This document shows, in pieces, positions 42,927-51,218 of a stretch of 64,000 nucleotides of DNA (position 1 is the stretch's first letter; each line of letters begins with the position of its first letter). The notes under the pieces are model-generated. The model was not told the DNA's origin. It saw nothing but the letters and a program-made list of their open reading frames with translations, and did no database searches. Both the position numbers and the translations under genes were made by a program. Origin of the DNA: Flavobacterium endophyticum (GTDB taxonomy: Bacteria > Bacteroidota > Bacteroidia > Flavobacteriales > Flavobacteriaceae); the NCBI RefSeq assembly GCF_003634455.1, contig NZ_RBLC01000001.1:62001-126000 (forward strand), in the 5' to 3' direction.

Positions 42927-43994
42927 ATGAATCTAAGCACCAATAACGAAATCGATATAGTTAGAGCTTCATCTACAAAAATTAATGATATTGATTTTGA
43001 CAATCTTGTCTTTGGAAACATCTTTACAGACCATATGCTGATTTGTGATTTCAAGGACGGAAAATGGCAAAAACCGACTATCAAGCCTTATGAGCCTTTT
43101 CTTCTTGATCCTTCTGCAAAAGTCTTCCATTACGGACAGGCCATATTTGAAGGCATGAAGGCTTATAAAGACAATAATGATGATGTCTGGCTTTTTAGGC
43201 CAGATGAAAATTTTGATCGTTTCAACAAATCCGCCAAAAGAATGGCAATGCCAGAAGTTCCTGAAGAGGTATTTTTAGGCGGACTGCATGAAATCTTGAA
43301 AATCGAAAAAGACTGGGTTAAAAAAGGGAAAGGAAATACCTTATACATACGTCCTTTTATGATTGCAACCGGAACAGGCGTTGTTGCTGCTCCTTCTTCA
43401 CAATATCGTTTTATGATTATCCTTTCGCCTGCAAAAGCATACTATTCTGGCGAAGTGAAGGTAATTATTGCAGAACATTATAGCCGTGCCGCAAATGGCG
43501 GAATTGGCGCTGCAAAAGCAGCAGGAAACTATTCTGCCCAATTTTATCCGACGAAACTGGCAAACGAGCAAGGTTTTCAGCAAATTATCTGGACCGATGA
43601 TGCCACGCATACCAAGCTGGAAGAAGCAGGAACAATGAACGTTTTCTTTAGAATTAATGATACTTTATTTACGGCTCCGTCAAGTGAAAGGATTTTGGAC
43701 GGTGTCACTCGAAAAAGCATCATAGCGCTGGCAGAAAAAGAAGGAATCGACATACAAGTTCGTTCTGTTTTGGTTTGGGAACTTGTAGAAGCTGCAAAAA
43801 ACGGAACTTTAAAAGAAATTTTTGGTGCCGGAACCGCAGCAGTAATCAATCCTATTGTTGGATTCTCTTATAAAGATGAATATTTTGAGCTTCCAAAACT
43901 AGAAGATTCGGTTGCTCTGAAATTGAAAGACAAATTGACCAATATCCAATATAAATTGGAAGAAGATACTTTTGGCTGGACCGTTAAGATTTAG
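42927..43994 (+). CDS. ilvE: Branched-chain amino acid aminotransferase
   Basis: 355 residues, PLP enzyme of fold type IV. Key sites are HYGQAIFEGMKAY near 68-80, RPFMIATGTGVVAAPS, the PLP Lys197 in GGIGAAKAAGNYS, and LEEAGTMNVFF with the Glu that contacts PLP. It makes or degrades Leu, Ile and Val. No other ilv genes are near. A small membrane protein gene follows after 22 bases. Confidence 0.94.
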   Translation: MNLSTNNEIDIVRASSTKINDIDFDNLVFGNIFTDHMLICDFKDGKWQKPTIKPYEPFLLDPSAKVFHYGQAIFEGMKAYKDNNDDVWLFRPDENFDRFNKSAKRMAMPEVPEEVFLGGLHEILKIEKDWVKKGKGNTLYIRPFMIATGTGVVAAPSSQYRFMIILSPAKAYYSGEVKVIIAEHYSRAANGGIGAAKAAGNYSAQFYPTKLANEQGFQQIIWTDDATHTKLEEAGTMNVFFRINDTLFTAPSSERILDGVTRKSIIALAEKEGIDIQVRSVLVWELVEAAKNGTLKEIFGAGTAAVINPIVGFSYKDEYFELPKLEDSVALKLKDKLTNIQYKLEEDTFGWTVKI

Positions 43995-44016
43995 AAACTT
44001 TTAAAAATATAAGAAT

Positions 44017-44184
44017 ATGCTGTATCCATTTATTACCATCGGGCTTTTAATTGCGTTTGTTGCTTATCTTTTATATTTAGCTTTTGTAAAGAAAAATTTA
44101 AAACAGAATTTAAGCACAGTCGTTTATCCTGGATTGTTTTTTATTTCAGTTTGGGCGGGCTTATATTTCCTAGTTTTTGTATAA
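44017..44184 (+). CDS. Small membrane protein (55 aa)
   Basis: A 55-residue ORF, MLYPFITIGLLIAFVAYLLYLAF then KKNLKQNL and a second segment YPGLFFISVWAGLYFLVFV. It has two predicted membrane helices with a Lys-rich turn. It begins 22 bases after ilvE and is followed by a terminator. The family is not recognised, but the hydrophobic design argues for a real gene. Confidence 0.7.
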   Translation: MLYPFITIGLLIAFVAYLLYLAFVKKNLKQNLSTVVYPGLFFISVWAGLYFLVFV

Positions 44185-44191
44185 TTCATAA

Positions 44192-44223
44192 AAAAATCCC
44201 GAAAGTGTTTTCGGGATTTTTTT
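44192..44223. terminator. Bidirectional intrinsic terminator
   Basis: Stem AAAATCCCGAAA / TTTCGGGATTTT with a 4-base loop and a long T-run, between the small membrane gene and the convergent MazG-like gene. Confidence 0.88.
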
Positions 44224-44615
44224 TATTTCAATATTAGGGAAAAATCAGGCTTGAAGTAATTCGGACCTTTCATCACTTTTCCGTCTTCGCGGTAGATTGG
44301 TTTTCCGTCTTCTCCTAATTTGCTCATGTTGCTGCGCTGAATTTCGTCAAAAACTTCTTCGATTTTATGCTGTAGTCCGTGTTCGATTATCGTGCCGCAC
44401 AAAATATAAAGCATATCGCCTAAAGCGTCGGCTATTTCAACCTTATCGTCATTCTGTACTGCTTCAAGATATTCCTCGTTTTCTTCTTTCATCAAATTGT
44501 AGCGTAGCATGTTTTTGCTTTCGCCTAGATCTCCTTTGGGAGTTTCACTAACTCCAAGCCCAAATGCTTGGTGGAATTCCTTTACTGCGTTGAGTTGTTT
44601 CTGCATAATCTTCAA
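44223..44615 (-). CDS. MazG-like nucleoside triphosphate pyrophosphohydrolase
   Basis: 130 residues. The all-alpha NTP-PPase motif EENEEYLEAVQNDDKVEIADALGDMLYILCG carries the Glu/Asp metal ligands near residues 44-74. It ends with DGKPIYREDGKVMKGPNYFKPD, typical of phage- and Bacteroidota-type homologues. It probably hydrolyses non-canonical dNTPs (house-cleaning). A start three codons later (MQKQL) is equally possible. Confidence 0.87.
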   Translation of the reverse strand: MKIMQKQLNAVKEFHQAFGLGVSETPKGDLGESKNMLRYNLMKEENEEYLEAVQNDDKVEIADALGDMLYILCGTIIEHGLQHKIEEVFDEIQRSNMSKLGEDGKPIYREDGKVMKGPNYFKPDFSLILK

Positions 44616-44686
44616 AAATTAAATGGTACTGCAAAATACTGACTTTTGAGTACAAATAACTACTTTTGCATAAAAACTTATACACT

Positions 44687-44875
44687 ATGTTTACTCAAGG
44701 TCAATGGACTTTTGCCGGTTTCTTTGTCGTCGCTTTTATAGTGGCAATGATTTACGCCTACCGAAAAGATCTGAAGCTGCACAAGATATTTTACAAAAAA
44801 AGCTATTTGGTTTTATTAGGCTTTTTAGCTTTCATCGGATTATTATTTGTCATAAAAGTTTATCTCAAGCATTAA
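44687..44875 (+). CDS. Small membrane protein (62 aa)
   Basis: 62 residues starting MFTQGQWTFAGFFVVAF, with two hydrophobic segments (FAGFFVVAFIVAMIYAY and SYLVLLGFLAFIGLLFVIKV) joined by a basic loop (RKDLKLHKIFYKK). An ATG at 44666 would add a short unlikely extension, so 44687 is chosen. A TACTTTTG box lies just upstream (44662-44669). The family name is uncertain and the function is unknown. Confidence 0.7.
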   Translation: MFTQGQWTFAGFFVVAFIVAMIYAYRKDLKLHKIFYKKSYLVLLGFLAFIGLLFVIKVYLKH

Positions 44876-44909
44876 AAGAAACGCCTCGATTTCTCGGGGC
44901 GTTTCTTTT
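44874..44909. terminator. Bidirectional intrinsic terminator
   Basis: 12-bp stem AAAAGAAACGCC / GGCGTTTCTTTT between convergent genes. Confidence 0.85.
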
Positions 44910-44926
44910 AAACTTCTATTTCTTTT

Positions 44927-46960
44927 TTAGTTTTCTTCAGGAAGGAAACCATACGTCTTAGAGTAGTAAAGCATTTGTTCTGCAAAAGTTTTTGGCTGTT
45001 GAATTTCAAAAGAAGTGATTTCTCCTTTGTCATCCATCTTAGGAACCAAAACAGGATTTACGAATCCGCTATACGGAGCCGATTTGAATTTCTTGTTTCG
45101 ATCCAAAACTTCTTTGTGTAATTTCTGGTCAACTTTTACGCCATAATTTTCTACCAATGCTTTTCCAGCAGCAAAATCTCCTTCTGATTTAATTCGCTGA
45201 GTTTCTTTCAAAAGCTGTCCAAACAATTCATGAAGTTTTTCATAATTCGTAATATTGAAATAGGTTTTTCCGTCACGAGTAATTTTTTCGATTACATTGT
45301 CTTTTTTGCCTTTTTCAAAAACCCAAGCACTCACCCACTGACGGTTTCTCATGTGCGCTTCTTCGATATCAGCACTTGGTTCTAAACGGATCAATTGTGT
45401 CATCAATCCATTTCGGATATAACCGTCATAAGCTGCCATTCCGACTTTTTTCCAATCCTCAACCAAACCTAATTCTTGCAATTTTGGATTGTACAGATAA
45501 AACAAGCCAACTAGGTCAGCTCTTCCTTCTTCTAAAGTCGAAGCATAGCTTTTTAGGGTTTCTTTTGGCGTTCCAACACCCGGATTGATTTGGCCAGAAG
45601 CATGTCCGACAACTTCATGCAAAGCCGTATGCAGCTTATCTGCCACTTCTCCATATTTCTCTTCCAATTCGATTTCTTCTTTATCATTTGCAAATTCTTT
45701 CAAACGATCAGAACCACCAGCATGGTTATACGAATCTACTATATTTCCTAATGAAACCGATTTTGAGCCATGTTCAGCACGAATCCAATCTGCATTTGGA
45801 AGATTGACTCCAATTGGAGTACTAGGCGAAGAATCACCCGATTCACCAGCCACGACAACTACTTTATAGGACACTCCTACAACATTTTTCTTTTTATGAG
45901 CCGGCATAAGTGTCGAATTGTCTTCAAACCATTGGGCATTTTTAGAAATTACTTCCATCTTTTTAGACATGTCGAAGTCTTTGATCTGCACGACAGATTC
46001 GTAAGAACCTCTGTAGCCTAGCGGGTCATTGTACACTTCTACGAAGCCATTGATATAATCGATATTTCCTTCTGTAGCTTCTGTCCAAGCGATGTTGTAA
46101 TCATCCCAAGTTTTTAAATCACCCGTTTTGTAATATTTAATCAGTAACGCAATAGCATCGCCTTGTTTTTTATTTTCCGCAACTCCTTGCGCTTTTTCTA
46201 ACCAATAGATAATCTTATCGATTGCTGGTCCGTACATACCGCCGCTTTTCCATACTTTTTCTTCAATCTGTCCGTTGGCATTGCGAACCAATTTAGAGTT
46301 TAAACCGAAAGAATACGGTCTTTCAGCATCTGGGCTTTTTTTAGTTTTGTAAAAAGCTTCTGCTTCCTTATCAGTGATTCCTTTATCATAAAAATTGACA
46401 GCCGAACCCGCAAGCAATCCTTTTGATTCGTCAAGGTTTACTTTTTTAGCATCTTGATCGTTAAACAAAATTTCTACGACTTCTAGAGCCAGTGTGGTTT
46501 TAGTTTCTGAAAGCAATTTTTGGAAATAGTCTTTTGTAAAATCAGGCTTGATTTTATCGCTTGAATAATGGTGGTGGATTCCGTTAGAAAACCAAACTCT
46601 TTTTAAATAGATTTCGAAATTTTTCCAATCCTCAGAAGCCTTGTCACCTTTGTAGTTTTGGTAGATATTTTCTAGCGCTTTTCTGATTTTTAGATTGTGC
46701 TTGTAGTTTTGGTCCCAATGAATATCGCGGCCAGCCATACCTGCTTGCGTCAGGTAATACACTAATTTTTGTTCTTTCAGGGTAAGGTTTTCCCAACCCG
46801 GAACTTGATAACGCAATACTTTTATATCTGCAAACTGCTCGACTTCATACTGAAAATCCTCTGTGTTTGCTGCAACTTCTTTCGACTCTTCTTTTTCTTT
46901 TCCGCAAGAAACAAGAAATGCCGATGCAAGAAATATCCCTGCAATGGTTTTTAATTTCAT
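44927..46960 (-). CDS. M49-family metallopeptidase (dipeptidyl peptidase III-like) lipoprotein
   Basis: 677 residues. A lipoprotein signal (TIAGIFLASAFLVSC) places it in the envelope. The zinc site is HEVVGH (448-453), with the second motif EEGRAD (477-482); these correspond to the HELLGH and EECRAE motifs of M49. Dipeptidyl peptidase III removes dipeptides from oligopeptide N-termini. The EEGRAD form and the signal suggest a bacterial subfamily for periplasmic or surface peptide use. It is monocistronic. Confidence 0.9.
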   Translation of the reverse strand: MKLKTIAGIFLASAFLVSCGKEKEESKEVAANTEDFQYEVEQFADIKVLRYQVPGWENLTLKEQKLVYYLTQAGMAGRDIHWDQNYKHNLKIRKALENIYQNYKGDKASEDWKNFEIYLKRVWFSNGIHHHYSSDKIKPDFTKDYFQKLLSETKTTLALEVVEILFNDQDAKKVNLDESKGLLAGSAVNFYDKGITDKEAEAFYKTKKSPDAERPYSFGLNSKLVRNANGQIEEKVWKSGGMYGPAIDKIIYWLEKAQGVAENKKQGDAIALLIKYYKTGDLKTWDDYNIAWTEATEGNIDYINGFVEVYNDPLGYRGSYESVVQIKDFDMSKKMEVISKNAQWFEDNSTLMPAHKKKNVVGVSYKVVVVAGESGDSSPSTPIGVNLPNADWIRAEHGSKSVSLGNIVDSYNHAGGSDRLKEFANDKEEIELEEKYGEVADKLHTALHEVVGHASGQINPGVGTPKETLKSYASTLEEGRADLVGLFYLYNPKLQELGLVEDWKKVGMAAYDGYIRNGLMTQLIRLEPSADIEEAHMRNRQWVSAWVFEKGKKDNVIEKITRDGKTYFNITNYEKLHELFGQLLKETQRIKSEGDFAAGKALVENYGVKVDQKLHKEVLDRNKKFKSAPYSGFVNPVLVPKMDDKGEITSFEIQQPKTFAEQMLYYSKTYGFLPEEN

Positions 46961-47041
46961 ATTCTAAATTTTGGTTATTTACTATTAAAAAAACAAATAT
47001 AACGATTTCTTCATGGAACTAAATGCAAGGCTTCGGATCAA

Positions 47042-47070
47042 TTGATTGCAAACAATTTTTCTTACTTTTG
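47042..47070 (+). promoter_or_regulatory. Promoter of the SRPBCC/GyrI-like gene
   Basis: TTG (47042-47044), 18 bases, TACTTTTG (47063-47070). The ATG follows about 32 bases later. Confidence 0.75.
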
Positions 47071-47102
47071 CATAAAGGAAAAACGCCTAAAAATAAATTT
47101 TT

Positions 47103-48245
47103 ATGAGAATACTGAAATATATATTGCTGTTACTGCTTCTTGCTATAATCGGACTGACTGTTTATGTGGCAACACAGCCTGGAGAATTCGAAACAGAGCG
47201 AAGCAGGGTTATCAAAGCACAAAAATCAGTTGTTTTCAGCTATGTCAACGATTATAAAAACTGGGAAGATTTCGGAGCATGGAAAGACGACGATCCGAAC
47301 ATGCAGTTTACCTATTCAGATACTACGATTGGAAAAGGAGCTTCTTATTCTTGGAAAGGCAGTTCTGGCGAAGGAAAAACAGAAACAATATTTGAAAAAG
47401 AAAATGACAGCATTGCCCAAAAAGTAATTTTTTCTGGCAATGAAGGCAAAGCTTACTTGACTTTTAAGGATACTGTCGGAGGCACAAAAGTGACATGGCA
47501 TTCCAAAGGAAAACTAAGTTTCATGGCAAAAGCTTATGCAGTCTTAAAAGGCGGCAGTGCAAAAATGGTCGGCGATATGCAGGAACGAACTTTAGCCAAA
47601 CTAGACAAGGTCATTTCGTACGAAATCAATACGTATTCTATAAAAGTAGATGGCGTTGTCCAAAAGACTGGTGGCTATTACTTCCAGCAAAAAATAACTT
47701 GCAAAATTCCAGAAGTCCAAAAAAATGTAAGTCTTGTGCTGCCAAGCATGTTGCGCTTTTTTAAAGAAAATAATATCACGCTGACTGGAAGTCCTTTTGT
47801 ATTATATGACACTTATGACGTTGCTAATAACAAAGCAAGCTTTTCTGTATGCCTGCCGATGCGTGATGAGATTTTTACTGCCGAAGGAAGCGATTACACT
47901 AGCGGAAAACTAGAGCCTTTCCAAGCTTTAAAAACAACATTGAATGGTGATTATTCACACAGCAAAGAAGCTTGGGATAATGCTTTTGCTCATATCAAGA
48001 AGAACAATTTGACGGAAAATAAATCAGGAAGCTATATTGAAGTATATTCAGTTTCTACATCGCAAGTCAAAAACCCTTCAAAATGGGTTACCGAAATTTA
48101 CGTACCGGTTGGAAGCTCAGCTCCCGCAGAAGCTACAACAGTTCCTGCTCCTACAAACGAGGCTGCTACTACTTCTCCTGTGACTAAAACTCCAGCGCAA
48201 CCAGCTGCCAAACCAGCAGTTCGAGAAGCTAAAGTCATCGAATAA
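47103..48245 (+). CDS. Membrane-anchored SRPBCC protein with GyrI-like effector-binding domain
   Basis: 380 residues. One N-terminal membrane helix (YILLLLLLAIIGLTVYVATQ) is followed by an SRPBCC domain (about 25-165: RVIKAQKSVVFSYVNDYKNWEDFGAW, KVTWHSKGKLSFMAKAY). A GyrI/AraC-effector-like domain then spans about 175-325 (YYFQQKITCKIPEVQKNV, GSPFVLYDTYDV, SGSYIEVYSVS, PSKWVTEIYVPV). The end is Ala/Pro/Thr-rich. Both domains bind hydrophobic or amphipathic ligands. The role is unknown. Confidence 0.85.
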   Translation: MRILKYILLLLLLAIIGLTVYVATQPGEFETERSRVIKAQKSVVFSYVNDYKNWEDFGAWKDDDPNMQFTYSDTTIGKGASYSWKGSSGEGKTETIFEKENDSIAQKVIFSGNEGKAYLTFKDTVGGTKVTWHSKGKLSFMAKAYAVLKGGSAKMVGDMQERTLAKLDKVISYEINTYSIKVDGVVQKTGGYYFQQKITCKIPEVQKNVSLVLPSMLRFFKENNITLTGSPFVLYDTYDVANNKASFSVCLPMRDEIFTAEGSDYTSGKLEPFQALKTTLNGDYSHSKEAWDNAFAHIKKNNLTENKSGSYIEVYSVSTSQVKNPSKWVTEIYVPVGSSAPAEATTVPAPTNEAATTSPVTKTPAQPAAKPAVREAKVIE

Positions 48246-48263
48246 TTTATACCATTTTTATAC

Positions 48264-48294
48264 AAAGCCCAGCATTGTCTGGGCTTTTCTTTTT
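48264..48294 (+). terminator. Intrinsic terminator
   Basis: Stem AAAGCCCAG / CTGGGCTTT with a 6-base loop, followed by T-rich sequence. Confidence 0.85.
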
Positions 48295-48361
48295 AGCAAA
48301 AGTGAGCTAATGCATATTGTGATTAAACCTTTTCGCTTATCTTTAGTCTTATCAATAAAAA

Positions 48362-48910
48362 TTGCTTTTGCTCGACGAACAGACTTTCATAAAAGATCTT
48401 TTGAATCCAAAAACGCAGAATAAAGCGTTTCAGTTGCTGTTGTCTACTTATCAAAAACCGTTGTACAATCACATCCGAAACATTGTTCTGAATCATGATG
48501 ATGCTAATGACGTGCTGCAGAACACTTTCGTTAAGGTTTTTCAGCATCTGGCGAATTTTAAAGGAGAAAGCAAATTATTCTCATGGCTTTATCGGATAGC
48601 AACGAACGAGGCAATAACGTTTCTGAATGCTAAAGCCAAGCGTAATGGAATGACCAGCGAGAATTTTCAGCAAAAGCAGATAGAAAGCTTAAAAGCCGAT
48701 TCTTATTTTGAAGGTGATGAGATTCAACTGAAGCTTCAAAAAGCAATCGCAACCTTGCCCGAAAAACAGCAATTGGTTTTCAAGATGCGGTATTTCGAGG
48801 AACTAAAATATGAAGAACTGTCGGAAATATTAGGAACTTCGGTTGGCGCGTTAAAAGCTTCGTACCATCATGCCGTGAAGAAAATCGAAGAATATATGCT
48901 TAAAAATTAA
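48362..48910 (+). CDS. ECF-type RNA polymerase sigma factor
   Basis: 182 residues. Region 2 is clear in AFQLLLSTYQKPLYNHIRNIVLNHDDANDVLQNTFVKVFQHLANFKGESKLFSWLYRIATNEA, and region 4 in AIATLPEKQQLVFKMRYFEELKYEELSEILGTSVGALKASYHHAVKKI. The start must be TTG at 48362 (or TTG at 48368): an in-frame stop lies two codons upstream and the next ATG would remove region 2. It is followed by a membrane protein that is probably its anti-sigma factor and a Spy-like periplasmic protein. Confidence 0.92.
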   Translation: MLLLDEQTFIKDLLNPKTQNKAFQLLLSTYQKPLYNHIRNIVLNHDDANDVLQNTFVKVFQHLANFKGESKLFSWLYRIATNEAITFLNAKAKRNGMTSENFQQKQIESLKADSYFEGDEIQLKLQKAIATLPEKQQLVFKMRYFEELKYEELSEILGTSVGALKASYHHAVKKIEEYMLKN

Positions 48911-48940
48911 ACCTTTTTAGATTTATAAAGTCAAAAGAAC

Positions 48941-49354
48941 ATGAACTCATTTAATTTAGAAAACTCGCCAAAAATAAAGTCCGGATTCAAGACGCCGGAC
49001 GGATATTTCGAGAATTTTTCGGAACAGATGCTTGCGAAAATCGCTCAGGAGGAAAAACCTGTAATTTCAATTTTCCAAAGAAGGAAAAATTGGTTTGTGG
49101 CAGCCGCAGCGGTTTTAATTTTAGGAATCTCAATTCCTTTCTTGAATAAGACCGACACAGGCAACACATCAGTTGATGAGGAAACTATGGAAAATTATCT
49201 GGCTTATCAATCCACTATCAGTCAATATGACTTGATCAATCTGCTGGACAACGAAGATATCGAAGCGTTGGAATCTGACTTAAAGGTTGATGATGCTGTG
49301 GTCGAGAGTGCCTTGTCTGACAATACTAATTTAGAAAACTACTTAACAGAATAA
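48941..49354 (+). CDS. Putative anti-sigma factor (membrane protein)
   Basis: 137 residues. The N-terminal part (about 1-50) is soluble (FKTPDGYFENFSEQMLAKI), then one membrane segment (WFVAAAAVLILGISIPFL), then an acidic extracytoplasmic tail. No zinc-binding anti-sigma motif is present. The assignment rests on its place 30 bases after an ECF sigma gene and on topology. It is followed after 2 bases by the Spy-like gene. Confidence 0.75.
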   Translation: MNSFNLENSPKIKSGFKTPDGYFENFSEQMLAKIAQEEKPVISIFQRRKNWFVAAAAVLILGISIPFLNKTDTGNTSVDEETMENYLAYQSTISQYDLINLLDNEDIEALESDLKVDDAVVESALSDNTNLENYLTE

Positions 49355-49356
49355 TT

Positions 49357-49794
49357 ATGAAAAATCTATTTACGCTTATTTTGCTTGCTTTTGCCTTATC
49401 CGCTTCTGCGCAAGGTAACGATAAAAGAGAGCAGATCAAGGCCTTAAAAACAGCCTTTATAACTACCGAATTGTCTTTGACTTCTGATGAAGCTGCAAAA
49501 TTCTGGCCTGTTTACAATGCTTTCGATGAAAAACAATTTGAATTAAAGCATCAGAAAATGCGAGCTCTAGGCAAAAAAATCGAAGGAATTGATTCCATGT
49601 CTGACAAAGAAGCATTAGTTGTAATCAATCAGATGGAAGATTATGAAGAAGAACTATTCCAAAATAGAAGAAAGCTTGTCAGCAGTCTGAAATCGATTAT
49701 AAGTCCTGTAAAAATCCTGAAATTAAAAAAGGCAGAAGATGATTTCAATAGAAAATTATTAAGACAATACAAAGAAAAAGGCCCGAGAAAATAG
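49357..49794 (+). CDS. Spy/CpxP-like periplasmic sensor of the ECF sigma system
   Basis: 145 residues. A signal peptide (LFTLILLAFALSASAQG) precedes a helical domain with the LTxxQ-like pattern seen in LSLTSDEAAKFWPVYNAFDEKQFELKHQKMRALGKKI. This resembles the COG3678 group called sensors of ECF-type sigma factors. It is the third gene of the sigma / anti-sigma unit, so an envelope stress response is likely. Confidence 0.82.
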   Translation: MKNLFTLILLAFALSASAQGNDKREQIKALKTAFITTELSLTSDEAAKFWPVYNAFDEKQFELKHQKMRALGKKIEGIDSMSDKEALVVINQMEDYEEELFQNRRKLVSSLKSIISPVKILKLKKAEDDFNRKLLRQYKEKGPRK

Positions 49795-49807
49795 GGCCTT
49801 ATTTTTT
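49778..49807 (+). terminator. Intrinsic terminator of the sigma operon
   Basis: Stem AAGGCCC / GGGCCTT with a 9-base loop followed by ATTTTTT. The left arm lies inside the last codons of the Spy-like gene. Confidence 0.75.
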
Positions 49808-50854
49808 AAATTGAATCTTGATAATTTTGTTTTTTCCGGCAGCAATCGCAGTATGGTTATCGATAAATCGGATCGTGTAAAGGTCTTTGTCTTTAGAAAA
49901 TTGCTTCCAGGTGGATCCGTTGTCTGAAGAATAATACAATCCCGAATGCCCAACCGCCACGATTTGTTTTCCGCCCGATTCCGGAACAAACTGAACACAG
50001 GAAGCATAGCCAAACCCTGTATTTTCTCCAATCAGCGTCCAAGTTTTTCCTCCGTTTATAGTTAGTGCTTTGTTTTTGGAATTCAATTCCGGTTTTTCAT
50101 AATTACCTCCTACGGCAAATCCTATATTCTCGTCATAAAAATCGGCTGAAAAAATCCCAGTCATAGCTTCGCCTTGGACAATCGGAGTATTGAAAACCTC
50201 CCAAGAATCCCCCTTATCAGAAGTATAAAAAATTCGAGCTTTTTTCCCTCCCGAAACAATCCAAGCAATATTATTCTTTACGACTAAATTAGTATTGCTT
50301 GCTGCAAAAGCCGCTTCGCCTGACACAATTTTAGGAAGCTTATCACAGGGTATCTTATTCCATGTATTTCCAGAATCTCTCGTGATAATTACCGAAAAGC
50401 AGCTATCTGTAGGATCCCCTATCGCGATACCGTCTTTATCATTCCAAAACTGCATGGAATCGAAGAACGTTTTTTCGTTATCGTCTTTATAAACAAGTTT
50501 TGTTCCGGAACCGTCTTTCGCTACTTTATAAAGCAATCCTGGAGTACCCACGCTCATCATAAAAATGGAACCGCTGTTTTTGGCAATGCTCCTAAATTCT
50601 GGATTGATGCTGTCTTTTGAAATCGTTTCTTGAAATCTTTCTTTAGTTGCAATATCGTAATACCCATACCTTCCTTTATCGGCAGCATACCAAATCTTGC
50701 CATTGTCAGCAATAATCGCTCTAATGCTGATCGTATCCAGCAAGAGAGTATCTATAGTTACGCTTGAAAAATAATCACTTTTCTCTGATTTTATTTCATG
50801 CTTACATTCTGAAAATAGTAGCGGTAGCAATAAAACATATAGTATGTTTTTCAT
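49799..50854 (-). CDS. Exported YCF48/BNR-type beta-propeller protein
   Basis: 351 residues from the ATG at 50854. A lipoprotein-like signal is visible (NILYVLLLPLLFSEC). Repeats of the BNR/YCF48 type recur: VIITRDSGNTWNKI, FYTSDKGDSWEVF, LTINGGKTWTLIGENTG, YYSSDNGSTWKQFSKD, each with a Asp-Gly/Ser-x-x-W turn. It is annotated in relatives as an oxidoreductase, although no redox motif is visible. The earlier ATG at 50887 adds 11 unlikely residues. Confidence 0.83.
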   Translation of the reverse strand: MKNILYVLLLPLLFSECKHEIKSEKSDYFSSVTIDTLLLDTISIRAIIADNGKIWYAADKGRYGYYDIATKERFQETISKDSINPEFRSIAKNSGSIFMMSVGTPGLLYKVAKDGSGTKLVYKDDNEKTFFDSMQFWNDKDGIAIGDPTDSCFSVIITRDSGNTWNKIPCDKLPKIVSGEAAFAASNTNLVVKNNIAWIVSGGKKARIFYTSDKGDSWEVFNTPIVQGEAMTGIFSADFYDENIGFAVGGNYEKPELNSKNKALTINGGKTWTLIGENTGFGYASCVQFVPESGGKQIVAVGHSGLYYSSDNGSTWKQFSKDKDLYTIRFIDNHTAIAAGKNKIIKIQFKK

Positions 50855-51107
50855 GGTATTTTTGGTTATTAGGTTGCAAAGAAACAAAAGAATAAACAGC
50901 TTTTTTAGAAATTATTATTGACAATCAGCCAACTGCAAAAAAATCCGATAAAATACAAATCATGATTATTATGCATAAAAATAAACGCTATAATATTTCC
51001 AAACATCCAAATTAATATAAAAAATAATTAAGGAAATGTCTGAACTTTTTCTATCACATTGTAGCTAAAAAAAGGATTATCATAATTCTTATCTATATTT
51101 TTCTTTC

Positions 51108-51123
51108 AAACGATAAATCGTTT
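51108..51123. promoter_or_regulatory. 16-bp perfect palindrome upstream of the TonB receptor
   Basis: AAACGAT-AA-ATCGTTT, about 30 bases upstream of the -33 element. It could bind an iron-responsive or other dimeric regulator. It does not match a typical Fur box. The rest of the 330-base gap 50888-51218 is AT-rich with no gene visible. Confidence 0.55.
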
Positions 51124-51152
51124 ATTTTATTTGTATTAATTCTAAATAAGTC

Positions 51153-51183
51153 TTGCTTGCTTGTCTTTTGCGAATTACTTTTG
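51153..51183 (+). promoter_or_regulatory. Promoter of the TonB receptor gene
   Basis: TTG (51153-51155), 20 bases, TACTTTTG (51176-51183), 36 bases before the ATG. Confidence 0.7.
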
Positions 51184-51218
51184 CACAGCATTTAAATCTA
51201 ATCTAAATCTTATTCAAA

